A stretch of DNA of 64,000 bases. Origin: Syngnathus acus. Taxonomy: Eukaryota > Chordata > Actinopteri > Syngnathiformes > Syngnathidae. Positions 36,569 through 58,462 of the stretch are shown here, in pieces. The stretch is taken from assembly GCF_901709675.1 (NCBI RefSeq), contig NC_051097.1, positions 7,728,039 through 7,792,038 of the forward strand, in the 5' to 3' direction. Below the pieces are notes generated by a model that was given only the letters and a program-made list of their open reading frames with translations, ran no database searches and had not been told where the DNA came from. The first letter of the stretch is position 1; each line of letters begins with the position of its first letter. The position numbers were made by a program, and so were the translations under genes.

Positions 36569-39154
36569 TATGTAAAATCCCTAGCCAACTACAATTCAAT
36601 GACGTTCATTCACTTTGCTCTTTTGAAATATTAGCGACGTATACCAGTGTACAAATATTTGAAAGAAATCCTAGAGTTGGAGGAATTGGTATTTCTGGAA
36701 GTGCATCTGTCCATTTTATCATATGTGGTCCATGCGTGGCTATTTCAAAGCGTCACCCTGCGTGCCATGGCGGCCTGTAGCATCGTTTAGCCTGCGTCTG
36801 TCAGTGTTTTGCGGCGGGCGCTCGTCTCTAATGTGCCGGTGGTGGTTGCGTATGAAGTGAGGCTGATGTTGCAGACCATTAGGCTCTTGAAAGGAGCGCT
36901 GGTTGTCTTCTCCTAGTCCGCACAGCTCATTTCCACTTCCAAGAAGCTCCAGTGAGTGAAATGCACGTAAAGAGCAGATTGTGAGCATGTGCAAAACGAG
37001 ACGTGATGCCACACATGACGTTTTTCTTTACATCTGCCCTTCTGCTTTGAGTCAGGTACAGATGCGGAGGAGTGTTGAAATGATGACGAAAGTATGTACA
37101 TATATTGAACACGTGCATTTCTATACGGACAGCCGTGGAATCCATTATAAACTCATGAGAACACACGTTATTGACTTTGTCCATCTCCAAGAATTTTTTT
37201 TGTAAATTTCGTAACGTGGGGTTGCAGGTCTTTTAGTACTCAATAGATCAGCAACTTAAGTGCTGGAGGTGGTTACAATTTTTCATCAGTGCTGGCGGAG
37301 GGTGGGAGGACATGTACAATATGAAAATGTGTACTTAATGTATTTAAATTTTGATAATATATTTTGATAATTTTGATAATGCAAAAAAAAACAACGCCTA
37401 CTCTATTTTTTAAGCACAAAATCATTTTAAAGGGTTAGCTGCAATATAGTAGCGGATAATGTCCGCGATGCTAATTTGCAGTAGTGTAGAAGAACCAAAC
37501 TGCTGTTTGTAGTAGTTTAGCTGTCAGACGTCCTTTTCAAAGCTACTATTTGAAATGACAAGCATACGGACTTGAACAAGACCGTGGGCTCCGCGTACGG
37601 GTCCAGACACAGCTCGGCCCTGCGGGGCGCCGTATCATCGCTGAGAAGAAGTCGTCACGTTTGACAGCCACACCCGTGGAGATAACCGTGTAACCTCATC
37701 CGAGCCATCAGTTCAGACATCTCAAAACACCAAAGTTGCTTTTACTCCTCCCGGGCTTGTTCTCTTCAAACAGTCCTGCGGGCTGAACCGATGTTTTCAT
37801 TGCGCTTTGACACAGTCAAGTTGGTATCGGTGTCGCTTCCTGGTGTATCTGAAGATCCTTTGCAGTTACGTATTTGTCCCCCCCCACCCCACCCGATAAT
37901 CAATATCGATATCAATGTTAATCGATAAAATCGTTTTGATATTCAAGTCAATGAGCTTGGTAGACGCCCAAATTAAAGTAAAGGTCACACTATTCTTCTA
38001 CTTCCAATTGTAATATGATTAAACATTGCATTAGTTAGTTTTAAAAAAGTGCACACTCTGCTGTAGTAACGGTTTCTGGACGCTAGAGTGTGCTGCCGCT
38101 CCATAAAAGAACAAGCCATTACCTCCCGACTTGAAAACTCTTTTTTTCCTTCCCTTTCTCCCGCTCTCTCTTTAATGCCATACCATGCCAAGCCTTGCCA
38201 CGCTATTCCAGTGATAGTCTCAGCTGCTTCCACCATAGCAGGGAAAAGGAAAATACAGTAGATTACAATCAGTGTTTTTATTCACGGATAATTTCATCAG
38301 TCCAACCGTGCTAAGGTCAACTGAACCGTGTGACTTGGCTATATTTATCGTAGGCAAGCGGAGATTGAGCTTTAATGCACATTAAATACAACATCCGCTA
38401 AAATGCAAGCGTTTTTTTTTTTCTTTTTCAATAAATCTGCCATCAGTATCACTTGCACTCTTTTCATAATGACTAGTATTGAGATTATATCAGCCACACT
38501 GCACTCATGTACGATAATAATAATAATAACAATAATCTTTGTCATGTAACAATGCATAGGCTCAGGGCCAGTAAGCCGTACGTGTTCTGCCAGCCGCAGA
38601 TTAAAAGGCGCCACCACTCATGGACTTTACGTCCAGCCACCTCCAGTCCACTGTTGACCATCTGCCTTTGTGCACGTCTATAGTGTTTGCCATCTGTGCA
38701 CTTTAAACCTTCACAAATGTTTCAAACACTCTCTCGCCGTGTTCTCATCAGACGGGAGCATGGTCATAGTGTGATCACATGCAGTGCTCCGCGGCGGCAT
38801 GGTGTTTATCCACTGCAAATCCCAACATTACACATTAAAAAGGCAAAGAGCTAATCCACCGCTGCTCTCACTGCTGCCAGATTACTCTGTATTGTTGCAT
38901 GCTGTATCATTTCCCTCTATTGTACTCCAGTATTCGCAGGGATAAGTGAACATATTTTGTCCGTATCTTTTTTTGCCATACTTCTGGTTACCCTCCTGTA
39001 GCACTGATGAAAAATGATGGCACCCTCCAGCCATTGCTATTCCACATGCTAAATCACAAGTACCTTAAGTGTACAGTGCGGTATCATATACGTACCGATA
39101 CTGCACTATATTACATGTTCTGTTAGATACTGAACTTATAAAAAATGATCAAAT

Positions 39155-39168
39155 CCACCAGATGGCGC
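39155..39168 (+). promoter_or_regulatory. CTCF-like motif, 14/14, forward
   Basis: CCACCAGATGGCGC matches the CTCF core at every position on the plus strand, pointing towards tbx3a. Confidence 0.6.
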
Positions 39169-39403
39169 AAGTGACCTGTCACTTGTTTGAACCAAAGAGG
39201 CCACAACCTGTTGAACCAGCCGGGTTGGGTTTAGCAAACACACATTTTGTCCAAAATGACAGCAAAGTGTATAAAATTGCTTTACTTGCTGTTATTAATT
39301 GAATCATAGTCGAGAAATGTCATCAACATTGGATGTTTCTTTCTAGGTTCCGTAATTATAAAGCATTAGATCAAATAGCTCAGACTACAGAAGTGATCAT
39401 AGT

Positions 39404-39638
39404 TGGAATTTGCGGTGGTGCAGTCAGAACTGTCTTGCATCATTTAACTGCGCCTAATAATTTGGCATTTAAACTTTCAATTTTGAGGCCAGACAATTTT
39501 GCTTGGTATCTTACCTGAGTCAGCTCTCAGGATGGAATTTGCGGTGGTGCAGTCAGAACTATCTTGCATCATTTAACTGCGCCCATTCATTTGGTAAACT
39601 CATTTAAACTTTCAGTTTTGAGGCCAGACAATTTTGCT
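39404..39638. repeat. Imperfect tandem duplication, 129-bp offset
   Basis: 39404..39503 and 39533..39638 share 'TGGAATTTGCGGTGGTGC', 'CTTGCATCATTTAACTGCGC' and 'TTTTGAGGCCAGACAATTTT' in the same order, with a small indel and a few substitutions. Confidence 0.9.
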
Positions 39639-40289
39639 CTCGGGATGATGCAACACTGCAAACCACAATTGTGTAGGTTGCTGTACAATCAGGTTTGGAA
39701 ACCCTCGGGGATCCTTAAAATCCTTAAATGTAGTTAGCGACAAAATGTTTAAAAAAAAGGTAAATAGGGACCGGCGGCTAATAAATCAAGCACGATAAGC
39801 GAATTATTCCTTCCTACCTTAGCTTCGGGCCAATAAGAAGCTATATTAGATGATTGTGACATATCACATAAATCTGACGTCCATGCATAACAAGAGGTGT
39901 GTTGTAACAGGAATAAAGATGCATTTTTCCGAGAACAAAAAAATCACGAAATATTTTCCAGAATACGAGGTGTTGGCCATGATGGCGCCTGCTCACAATG
40001 CCCTGGGCATCTGACAGTTCCCACCCGAGAAGAACATAGCTGGAGCAAAACAAAAAAACCTAAAACACTCCAACCCCCTCTCTCCCAAGCTCAAGGGGCC
40101 TGAATTATTTTTTTTTGTGTGACACCAGTCCTGAAATTTCCCTGACATACTTTGTATAGTTTTGGGTTTATACAAATTGAATTTTTTCTTGTCCTTAATA
40201 TACCTTTAGTTATCCGTTTAAAAGACTACAGGGCCCGTAAAAACCCTCGTCATCGCCCGGTCCAATTAGACGCCTCTTTCAGGTAACTT

Positions 40290-40303
40290 CCGCTAGAGGG
40301 CGC
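40290..40303 (+). promoter_or_regulatory. CTCF-like motif, 13/14, forward
   Basis: CCGCTAGAGGGCGC differs from the CTCF core at one base (G for A at position 3). It lies about 0.7 kb beyond the likely tbx3a poly(A) signal, in a locally GC-rich patch (40250..40490). Confidence 0.5.
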
Positions 40304-40995
40304 CGAGCGGACTGCAGACGCTTCGCCGCCTGGCTTGCAATAAAGTGCAGATAGGCGCGCAAGAGGGGCGCCAGGTGAGCAATAACCCTAACCCGAGTTA
40401 AGTCCGGGCGGTCGGTCGGTCGGGCGGGCCTCACTTGAGACAGAGCGCGACGTGTTTGCGTCTGTCCCCTAGCGCCGGCCTCGCTGCACATTAACCAGAC
40501 TGCATACAAATAAAGATAGACACCTGATAAACTCTTGACTCTGAGCTGGAGCCATTAAAAGGAGAGGACAGTTTTTCCTTCCTCTTTCAAAGTCACACTC
40601 GAAAGTGCTAATATAGTTTTTTTTTTTATAAGGCTTGTTTGCTTACATTGACCGTTTTTGTAAGAAGAATCGCCACCGCCGCCTCCTCAAATATACACAC
40701 GTCATAGAATTTAAATATAGTCTATATGACGATTTAGTTTTAACTGCCCGGATTTGACAAATATGACACTGACATATATCTACCCCGCCCAAAAAAAGTC
40801 TCTGCCGAAGCAATTACAAACGTTATTGTAACAATATACAATGAAAAATGCATTTGTAACACAATCAAATTCTGTCAATTGAAATTAATTGAATTAGGTT
40901 TCTGTGTCAAATGTGCAGTCAGGTAAATCAATCAAGTGATCAAGTGCGTGGTGTAAAATGACACGGCTATAAAAAAAAAATCAACATTTCAATGT

Positions 40996-41001
40996 TTTAT
41001 T
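40996..41001 (-). terminator. tbx3a: Likely tbx3a poly(A) signal
   Basis: AATAAA on the minus strand in the context GTTTCAATAAAACATTG, 1.42 kb past the stop codon. Other candidates lie closer to the stop in this AT-rich 3' end. Confidence 0.5.
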
Positions 41002-42420
41002 GAAACTTTCAAGAACACGATGTCGATGTTGTAAACTAGACAAAAAATCCGAGAGGCTACAACATAACCCAACGTATAAGAAACACAAAAAAAAAAAAAA
41101 GAGAACAAAACCTTCATTTTCTTTAAGATTATACGGCACTTTTAACGACCAGGTTTACAAATTTCCATAACAGAATAAATCCACTTTTGTCAAACTTTAA
41201 CACTTGTTTTGCGTTCCTAAAAAAATTTTTTTTTTTTTTTTTTTAAACATTTAAAAAAAGGAGGTGTTTCAAGCCATTAGTGCGGTGCGTTGGTTGTCGC
41301 CTTTTTCATTCGTTGAATAGCACGCACACATACGCACACACACGCACACGCGCGGACATCAAGTGAAAAATACAATGGCACATGAGTGTGAGTAACTAGC
41401 TGAGTGGATATTAAGGGAGGAATAAAATCCATATTTGAAGATTTGGACAAGAAGGAGGGATAATAAATGGAGATGGAAACAAAAAGATAATAGCCACAAA
41501 ACTATCATTACATAGATATATCCACAATAAATTAACAACAGATCCCTAGGACAAACTACTTTTTATTTACACGCAACAATATGAAATAATTATACATAAA
41601 TATTTTATATACTCATATGTACATGTAGACTCAATACTACCTTTCATGTTGTTGTTGTTTTATATTTACTTTGAATTGTCTGCTTCCTTTTGCCCATTGA
41701 ACATTAACGCTTGGACCTCTTTGCTACCCAAAGCAGTTTTTGGATTTAAAAACAACAAATTAAAAAGAACAGTAATCCAATTAAAGAGATATATATTTTT
41801 AAAACAAATGTGTCCCCCACTATTTTAAAGAACATTCACGATAGACGGAGGGGGAGGGTGGGTGCATGCATTTTCTGAGGGGGGTGGGGTCATTAAAATT
41901 GAAATAGTACAAGAAAATACAGCAGTCTCTTAAAGGTAGGTCATGTTCGACGGTAGTGGAAATCAAATGTGTAAATTCAGAGTGCATATTGGGAAGAAGT
42001 AATAGTAAAAGAAATAATAATAATAATAATAATCATAAAAACATAACATTTCGTCGTGTATGATGCAGTTCGGAGACAGCAGCAACTTCAATTCGTTAAG
42101 TCTCTCATCTGACCACTTTTCAGTTTCAATACTTGTACGGTATTAAAAAAAAAAAAAGACAGGTTAAGTGTTGCTTTTTTAATTTAAAAGGAAAAAACAA
42201 TACATATCAGATGTGTATTAAACCAAAGTGCATTTCAGAAACTAAAATATGTCTCTCTTGAAAAAAAAAAAAAACCCTGCTATGAACAAAGTCCTCCTGT
42301 TGTTGTCTTTCAAGGTATTTGGGACGCCTTGAAAAATGACAAGAAATAACAAGTGTGTGGGTGAAAAGCGGGGGGCGGGGGGGTTAGAGAGGGGGCGGGG
42401 GGGGGCCCGCTCCCCTCCCC
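41002..42420 (-). other. tbx3a: tbx3a 3' UTR (probable)
   Basis: AT-rich, with long T/A homopolymers (for example 41226..41244) and CA runs, and no other gene. Bounded by the stop codon at 42421 and the likely poly(A) signal. Confidence 0.5.
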
Positions 42421-52889
<10,469 letters not shown>

Positions 52890-53700
52890 CCAAGTGCTTT
52901 GCAAGCAGTGCGGACGTGGGCTTGGAGTGTTTTGGACGCGATGCGAAATCAAAACGAGAGAGGAGAAGGAGGGGTGGGAAATGTTCAAGAAGAAGAAGTC
53001 CTCCTTCAAACTTGAAGCATCCGCCGAGCGTCCACTGTTCTTTTTTTCGGGGGAGGGAGTTGGGGGATTCAAAAATCAAAAGGCGAAGATGTTCCCCATG
53101 AAGAAAAGACACGCACGAACCGACTCGGGTGCGTCACTCGAGTTTACGGCGGGGCATTCTTCCTCTTCACTGCGTTGCCATTCCCGGTTTCAAGGAGATA
53201 CACGAAAAAAAAAAACAGAAGAGGAGAAACAAAAAGCGCGTTCCCCCTGGCTGGCTTTGTCGGCGTTGCTGTGTTTTTCTTTTCTTTCTTTCTTTTTTTT
53301 TTTTTTTTTGGAATTGTCCCCTCCTCGCAGCTTCCCGAGTCCTGCCTCGACTGGCTCCGCTCTCCCTCGCGTCTCTTTACGCACGCACGCACACACACGC
53401 CGGGCGTCCCCTCGCCTTCACGCGCATTTCTGGGAAGGACGTGTGCGGAGAAACAAGTCGTCCACCGAGCTCGACAGAAGAGAGAGAGGAAGAAGAAGAA
53501 GAAGAGGAGGAGAGTGGAGGGAGAGAGAGAGAAAGAGAGTGTGGTAAGGTCCCAGCTCCGTGATTTTCCTAGCGCCTTCTGTGGCCCACGGGGCTCCACG
53601 CAGGATGGATGTGTTGCAGCGACTCCCTTTGATTGGCTCTTTGACGCTTTCGGACCAATTGTGAGGCACCAAGGGGGCGTGGTTTTAACAGGTCCGGGTG
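52890..53700 (-). promoter_or_regulatory. tbx3a: tbx3a 5' UTR and promoter region
   Basis: GC- and purine/pyrimidine-rich stretch upstream of the start codon, with AGA/GGA and T-rich simple tracts. Human TBX3 also has a long 5' UTR of nearly 1 kb. A TATAAG on the minus strand (near 53720) could place the start site around 53690, but the exact start cannot be read from sequence. Lysine/arginine-rich open frames here are composition artefacts. Confidence 0.55.
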
Positions 53701-53728
53701 GAGGGGATCAGGCTCGAGTCTTATAAAA
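53632..53728 (+). promoter_or_regulatory. Possible plus-strand (divergent) core promoter
   Basis: An inverted CCAAT box (ATTGG near 53632), a direct CCAAT (near 53655) and TATAAAA (53722..53728) are ordered as in a promoter firing rightwards, away from tbx3a. It is a candidate divergent non-coding transcript start. The same TATA region might instead serve tbx3a on the other strand. Confidence 0.35.
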
Positions 53729-53759
53729 AGGTGTTTGGAAAACGGCAAAAAGGAGAAAG

Positions 53760-56700
53760 GAGGAAAAAAAAAAGAAAAGGAGTTTAAAAAAAAAAAAAAA
53801 AGGCTTTGCATGTGAAGCGCCATCCCAAGCTTCTGTCACAGTCAGTCAATCAGTCGCTCCGTGTGGTGTGAATATGTCAACAAGCAGCTCCGTGAGGCGT
53901 AGCGGGACGAGCGCGGCGAGCCAAGCCGGTGCAGCGACGCTCTCGCCCGGCTTGGTTGTTCGCGCGTAGCCGCTCGGAGGTCTTTTGAGAAATTGGACAG
54001 GCAAACACGGCCGATCCTACGGTGACTCCATCGGTGTATTTTTGCACAATTTAGGAGCATTTGCGTGGTTGTCCGATTGCTTGTCCAGCGATTTAATACG
54101 CACATCATTTCCTGTTTGATCCTCGGGTGGTAAGAGCTGGACAAATAAGACTGGTAGGCGGGAAGAGGCGCTATGTGTATATTTTTTATTTTGCATACGC
54201 ATGTCATCTCCATCTCTGATTCATTTAAAAATATTTCCAGTTTGACATTTTTTATTTTCAAAACCGACAATTGAATGTTATAAAGCAAACCGATGTGACG
54301 TGACAGCTCATGGGAGGATGGTGCTCAGCAGTGCGTGTCTTATCATCTCTGGCATCAAAACAGCAACAGATATTGTGAATCATAACCAATCAATTGTGCA
54401 GGCAAATATAGAACACTTCCCGGCACAAGCGCACCATGCAGGCAACAATTCAATTTCAAGCTGCGCACATCTAGTGTGGCAGTTAAACGCATCCGCCAGA
54501 GACGCGAGTATTATAATAATCCTTTTTTATTGTCGTTGCGTGTTATCCGCATGCAAATGTTCCGCTTATGTGGTGTTATTAAGCGCGTCTGTCGTCATCT
54601 TTTCTGCTACACTGACAGTCGTCTGCAGATTTAATACTTTGAAAGGTTTAAGCCATGCGCGGATATGAATAGAGCTTATAGATTTGTGTATGCCGGAGTG
54701 ATTGCGGTATTATGTCAGACAGTGCGCACTTTAAATGCCATTGTAAACCCAAATTCACAAGTAAACTCCAAAAGCTGTGACCACTCGGTCACCTCGGACC
54801 AACGCTGTGAATTGTCAATTATTCCTCACGCTCCACTGCGCTTACCTCATCTCAATCAATAGTGCACATATTTCTATTTGTGCTATATAATTCACGGCCA
54901 TAATTAAAAAAAAAAAAAAAAGTTTTGTGTTTGCAGTAAATATTAGTGACTTTCTTGCGTGCACCACGTGTTGCTGCGTGAACAAGTCGCATGCAGACAT
55001 TCAAAACGCACGTGTGTATTTTAAAAGTAACATTCATATTCATGCCCTTTGCATTCAATGTAAAACTGCAAAAAAAAAAAAAAAAGACATTTGGCTGGCT
55101 GAAAAGCAACCAAACCAAAAACAGACGTTCGTTCACCTGCGTGTGTGTGTGCGTGTTCATGCATACAGTGTGTGTTCCCTTGAGGGTTACACACAATGAT
55201 ATTGGGCTTATGTGTTGCCTGTTATTGATTTCCCGCAGAAAACAAAAGCTGTTGATAAGCCACAGACAAATCTGACTAAGAGAGACACAAGATCCACTAA
55301 GTCCGCAGGCTAAACCTTTACATACACAATTGATACACACACACACAAAGGTAAAAAAAAAAAAAAAGGTCAGATCTACTGTTTCCTAAATGCAGCATTT
55401 ACATTTGCAATTAATAGAAATCACGAGGGACAATTAAAACAGGACTTTTATTATAAAAAAATATCCAGTATCCATTGACGCTGTGTACTTATTTAGTGCA
55501 CACCTTTGTAGTCAACATTTTCATTATATACATATATATTCTTAAACAAAACCAGCTAATATAAATGAAAGTGTTCAATGACTCAACACATTTTGTGTAT
55601 CCGTTACACCTATTTCATGTCCACTAATTAGTATTTTTATCTTCCCTCTGTCCTCAACCAACAGGTATTTTTAATGTTGGAAACACGAGGTATAAATATG
55701 GTCTACTTTAAAACCTACCTGTAAAAAAGAAATATGTGCAGTGACTTTCTGAATTTATTGCGCACGCTATACAAATGAGTCACAACTGAGTGTTTTGTTC
55801 ACACCTTCGATGTAACAGACATTTTCAATGTGCAATAGAACGCCGCAAGTATTTTAATGCCTACCCTAATTTCAACCTGTCTAATAAAAATATGACATAT
55901 TTGTGGCCATTAAAGAGAATATACACGCTGCATATGTGTTTAGTAGGAAAACAAATAATTTCGTGGTCATATTATACCTAATCCATGAACACAAATCAAA
56001 ACTGTATTCTCAATGATATTAAAAGATGTCTCAACAAAAACAGTAACCTTCCGGATAGCCTGCGAGCTTTTATTTTTCCCATGCTCGTCATCGTCTTCGC
56101 CAAACAGAGTGCCCTCCCGCCTCCATTAGAAGCACATTTCAATTTAGCGGAAGGTGTCATCAAATAGCAAGCGCTGTTGACACGGCCGTAGCCTCTCCGT
56201 CTCCTCGCGGGCAAGCTGGACGCCGCCGCTTCATTTGCTAAGCAAGTAGAGGACGGTCAATACGCTGTATAAACTTTTACTGGGTTAGGGCTCTCAGGGA
56301 CTCACAGAGGCCATAAAAAAACAGAAAAGCTCCTGATTAATGGCGGCCAACTTTGTCAGCGCTTCCATTCTGCAGCCAATCTTTACAAAAGTGTACATTT
56401 AGGTGCGCAATATTGTCACAAAACTCACTTCTGGCTTTTATATCCATTTTTGTCCGCCCTACTCTTTCAATGCTGAGGTCATAGGTTATATATGGAGCCC
56501 AACTGCCATACTGTGTAGGTTCATTAAGCAAAGCTTCAAAGGCATTCCTGGAATTGATCACGGAGCTGCAAGTGATGTAATGTATGCTGTCCTGTTTATT
56601 TGCAGATTGTTAATGATAAGCGAGGACAGACTTGGCGGCACCGCTCCCGAATGCAGGGGAGATTGCCTCGGCCCTAAACGCCATGCGACTGAAAAGGGAG

Positions 56701-58240
56701 GTGGGTGGGGGTCGAGCGGAGCCCCCCCCCACCCCCCCCCCCCCCCCCCCCGCCTCTTATGTGCGAGATTAGCTTATTCAACTACTGTAATTGAGTCCAA
56801 ACTTCCCGGTGGACACGGTGACACAAAGCGGAAAGAGACATGTCCAATTGATGGCCTAATGGCTTTCTAAACGCAAGTCATTCGCCCCAAAAAAGACGGA
56901 GGCGCGGCAAGGAATTGATCCGCCACTTCAAAAAGGCGGAGATTGTAAAATGCACTTTCCAGAATCAACACATTTTACTCAATAGCCCGCAGGAACGATA
57001 AACCTCTTACCTGTCGATACCTCGTCCCCGTCGGCCATTTTTTTTTTTTTTTTGTGTTCAGCGGACCGTCGATCCCCGCGTCGACTGGTTATAGCTATTG
57101 ATGAAAAACAATTTTAGTTAATTAGGGGATGTGTTTATTGACGGCACGGCGCAGGCTGAAAATGGACAAGGAAAGTGGAAGCGTAGCGGAAAAGATCTCG
57201 CACTTATAAGTTCTCGCCTCGGGAGGATACTAAACAAAACTGTGTGACGTGCCGCCGTATCATTTTATTTTGGGGGCGTAATGCAGCAAAGCGTATCCGT
57301 CAAGGTTTCCAATGTCAAGCTGACTACAGTGAAAAAGGGAAATCAAGGCGAAAAAAGCAAGTCGTGGCCTAAGGGTTTGTTTGTACGGCAATGACCTAGT
57401 AAAAAAAACGTTTTTTGTTGCTCCGACTGAAAATGTCGCAACGGTCATGTTTGAGGTGTCGTCGGTACACTTTGCTGAAGTGTCGCAAGCATCGGCTCTT
57501 CAATAACGTTGTATTGAGCGGGTCAATGCTAACCACGTTCCAGTTTACAACTATTTCGACTTTTTTTTGCTTCATACAATAAATGGTAATCAGAAACGGC
57601 AGCTTTTTATATGCTTTTGTATGGTCTGTAGAATAACGGGGAAAAAATAGAATTGACAGAATTAGCTGAGTAAAGTCATAATATTAGGGAATTGTAGACC
57701 TTTGTTATAATCGGGGGGAAAAAAATCGCGATTCGATTATTTTTCAAAACCATTCAGCCACATATCGCGAGTTAGCATTTTCGGTGTTCAAAAATTATTG
57801 CGTCAACAACCTCGGTACTCTTGAGCGGATGTTATTGTGTGGCCCATAGCACCATTGCGAGCTTCCTTGATGGCTCTTGTGCTCATTATCACCTGTTGCA
57901 GCACAATAGCAGCACCGGGACTGAACGGTCGGCCGCATTGTTTGCGGCAAACCAGTCCTGTGGCATGCATGCGTTACTCCCTCCGGAGCCTAATGTGAAG
58001 GATTTGTCTGCACGACCCCATAAATGGCCACCAGCTCCGGGCGGCGTGATCGCAAATGCCTCAGATGTGGACCATGTGTCAAAAGTCTTTAGGCCTTTAC
58101 GTGCCACCGGGAGATAAGCCCCCCCCCCTCCTGTCAATCTTCCTAACGTGAGGCTTTTACTCAAACCGGTTTTGCGTGCTAAAAAGCAAACAATAGCAAA
58201 TCAGGAGCAGAGGGGAAAAATCCCGAGGTTATTTGTCGTC
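53760..58240. other. Upstream flank of tbx3a, no coding gene
   Basis: No convincing exon. It contains A-tracts, a C homopolymer (56726..56750) and less AT-rich patches at 56150..57060 and 57820..58110 that could be regulatory. A short ATG-to-donor segment at 57011..57039 (minus) is discussed as a finding. Confidence 0.55.
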
Positions 58241-58252
58241 AAGTTAACGCGG

Positions 58253-58410
58253 TATAAATACGCGGCCGACGTGTTCACGAGGGGGGGGGGGGCGGTGTGA
58301 TTGCGGTTTAGATTTAGAGGCCGGGGAGGCGGCGCCCTCGTGACGTTGGCCGAGCCCCGGCGTCGGCGGCCACTTCAGTCGCTCGCCACTTCCTTGAAGT
58401 CGCCAGCTTT
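58253..58410 (+). promoter_or_regulatory. TATA box followed by GC-rich block (candidate promoter)
   Basis: TATAAATA at 58253..58260 immediately precedes about 150 bp of GC- and CpG-rich sequence. A second TATAAA follows at 58464..58469, after a palindrome. No downstream coding frame is convincing, so any product would be non-coding. Confidence 0.35.
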
Positions 58411-58436
58411 TCTCTTTGTTTGTGTCGGTCCATCCT

Positions 58437-58462
58437 CTCGATCCTCTTTTAAGAGGATCGAG
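58437..58462. repeat. 26-bp near-perfect palindrome
   Basis: Twelve-base arms CTCGATCCTCTT and AAGAGGATCGAG around a central TT, one base before GTATAAAG. It could be a hairpin in RNA or a dimeric protein site. Confidence 0.9.

Larger units (their letters stand above)
32619..40995. other. tbx5a to tbx3a intergenic spacer
   Basis: No coding exon supported. It contains the decayed minisatellite (33.2 to 33.7 kb), five CTCF-like motifs in divergent order, a fragment beginning 'gtgaaccctcgtttatc' (35101) that resembles a dispersed fish repeat, and a 129-bp duplication (39404..39638). The spacer is about 8 kb, against roughly a quarter of a megabase between human TBX5 and TBX3. Confidence 0.6.
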
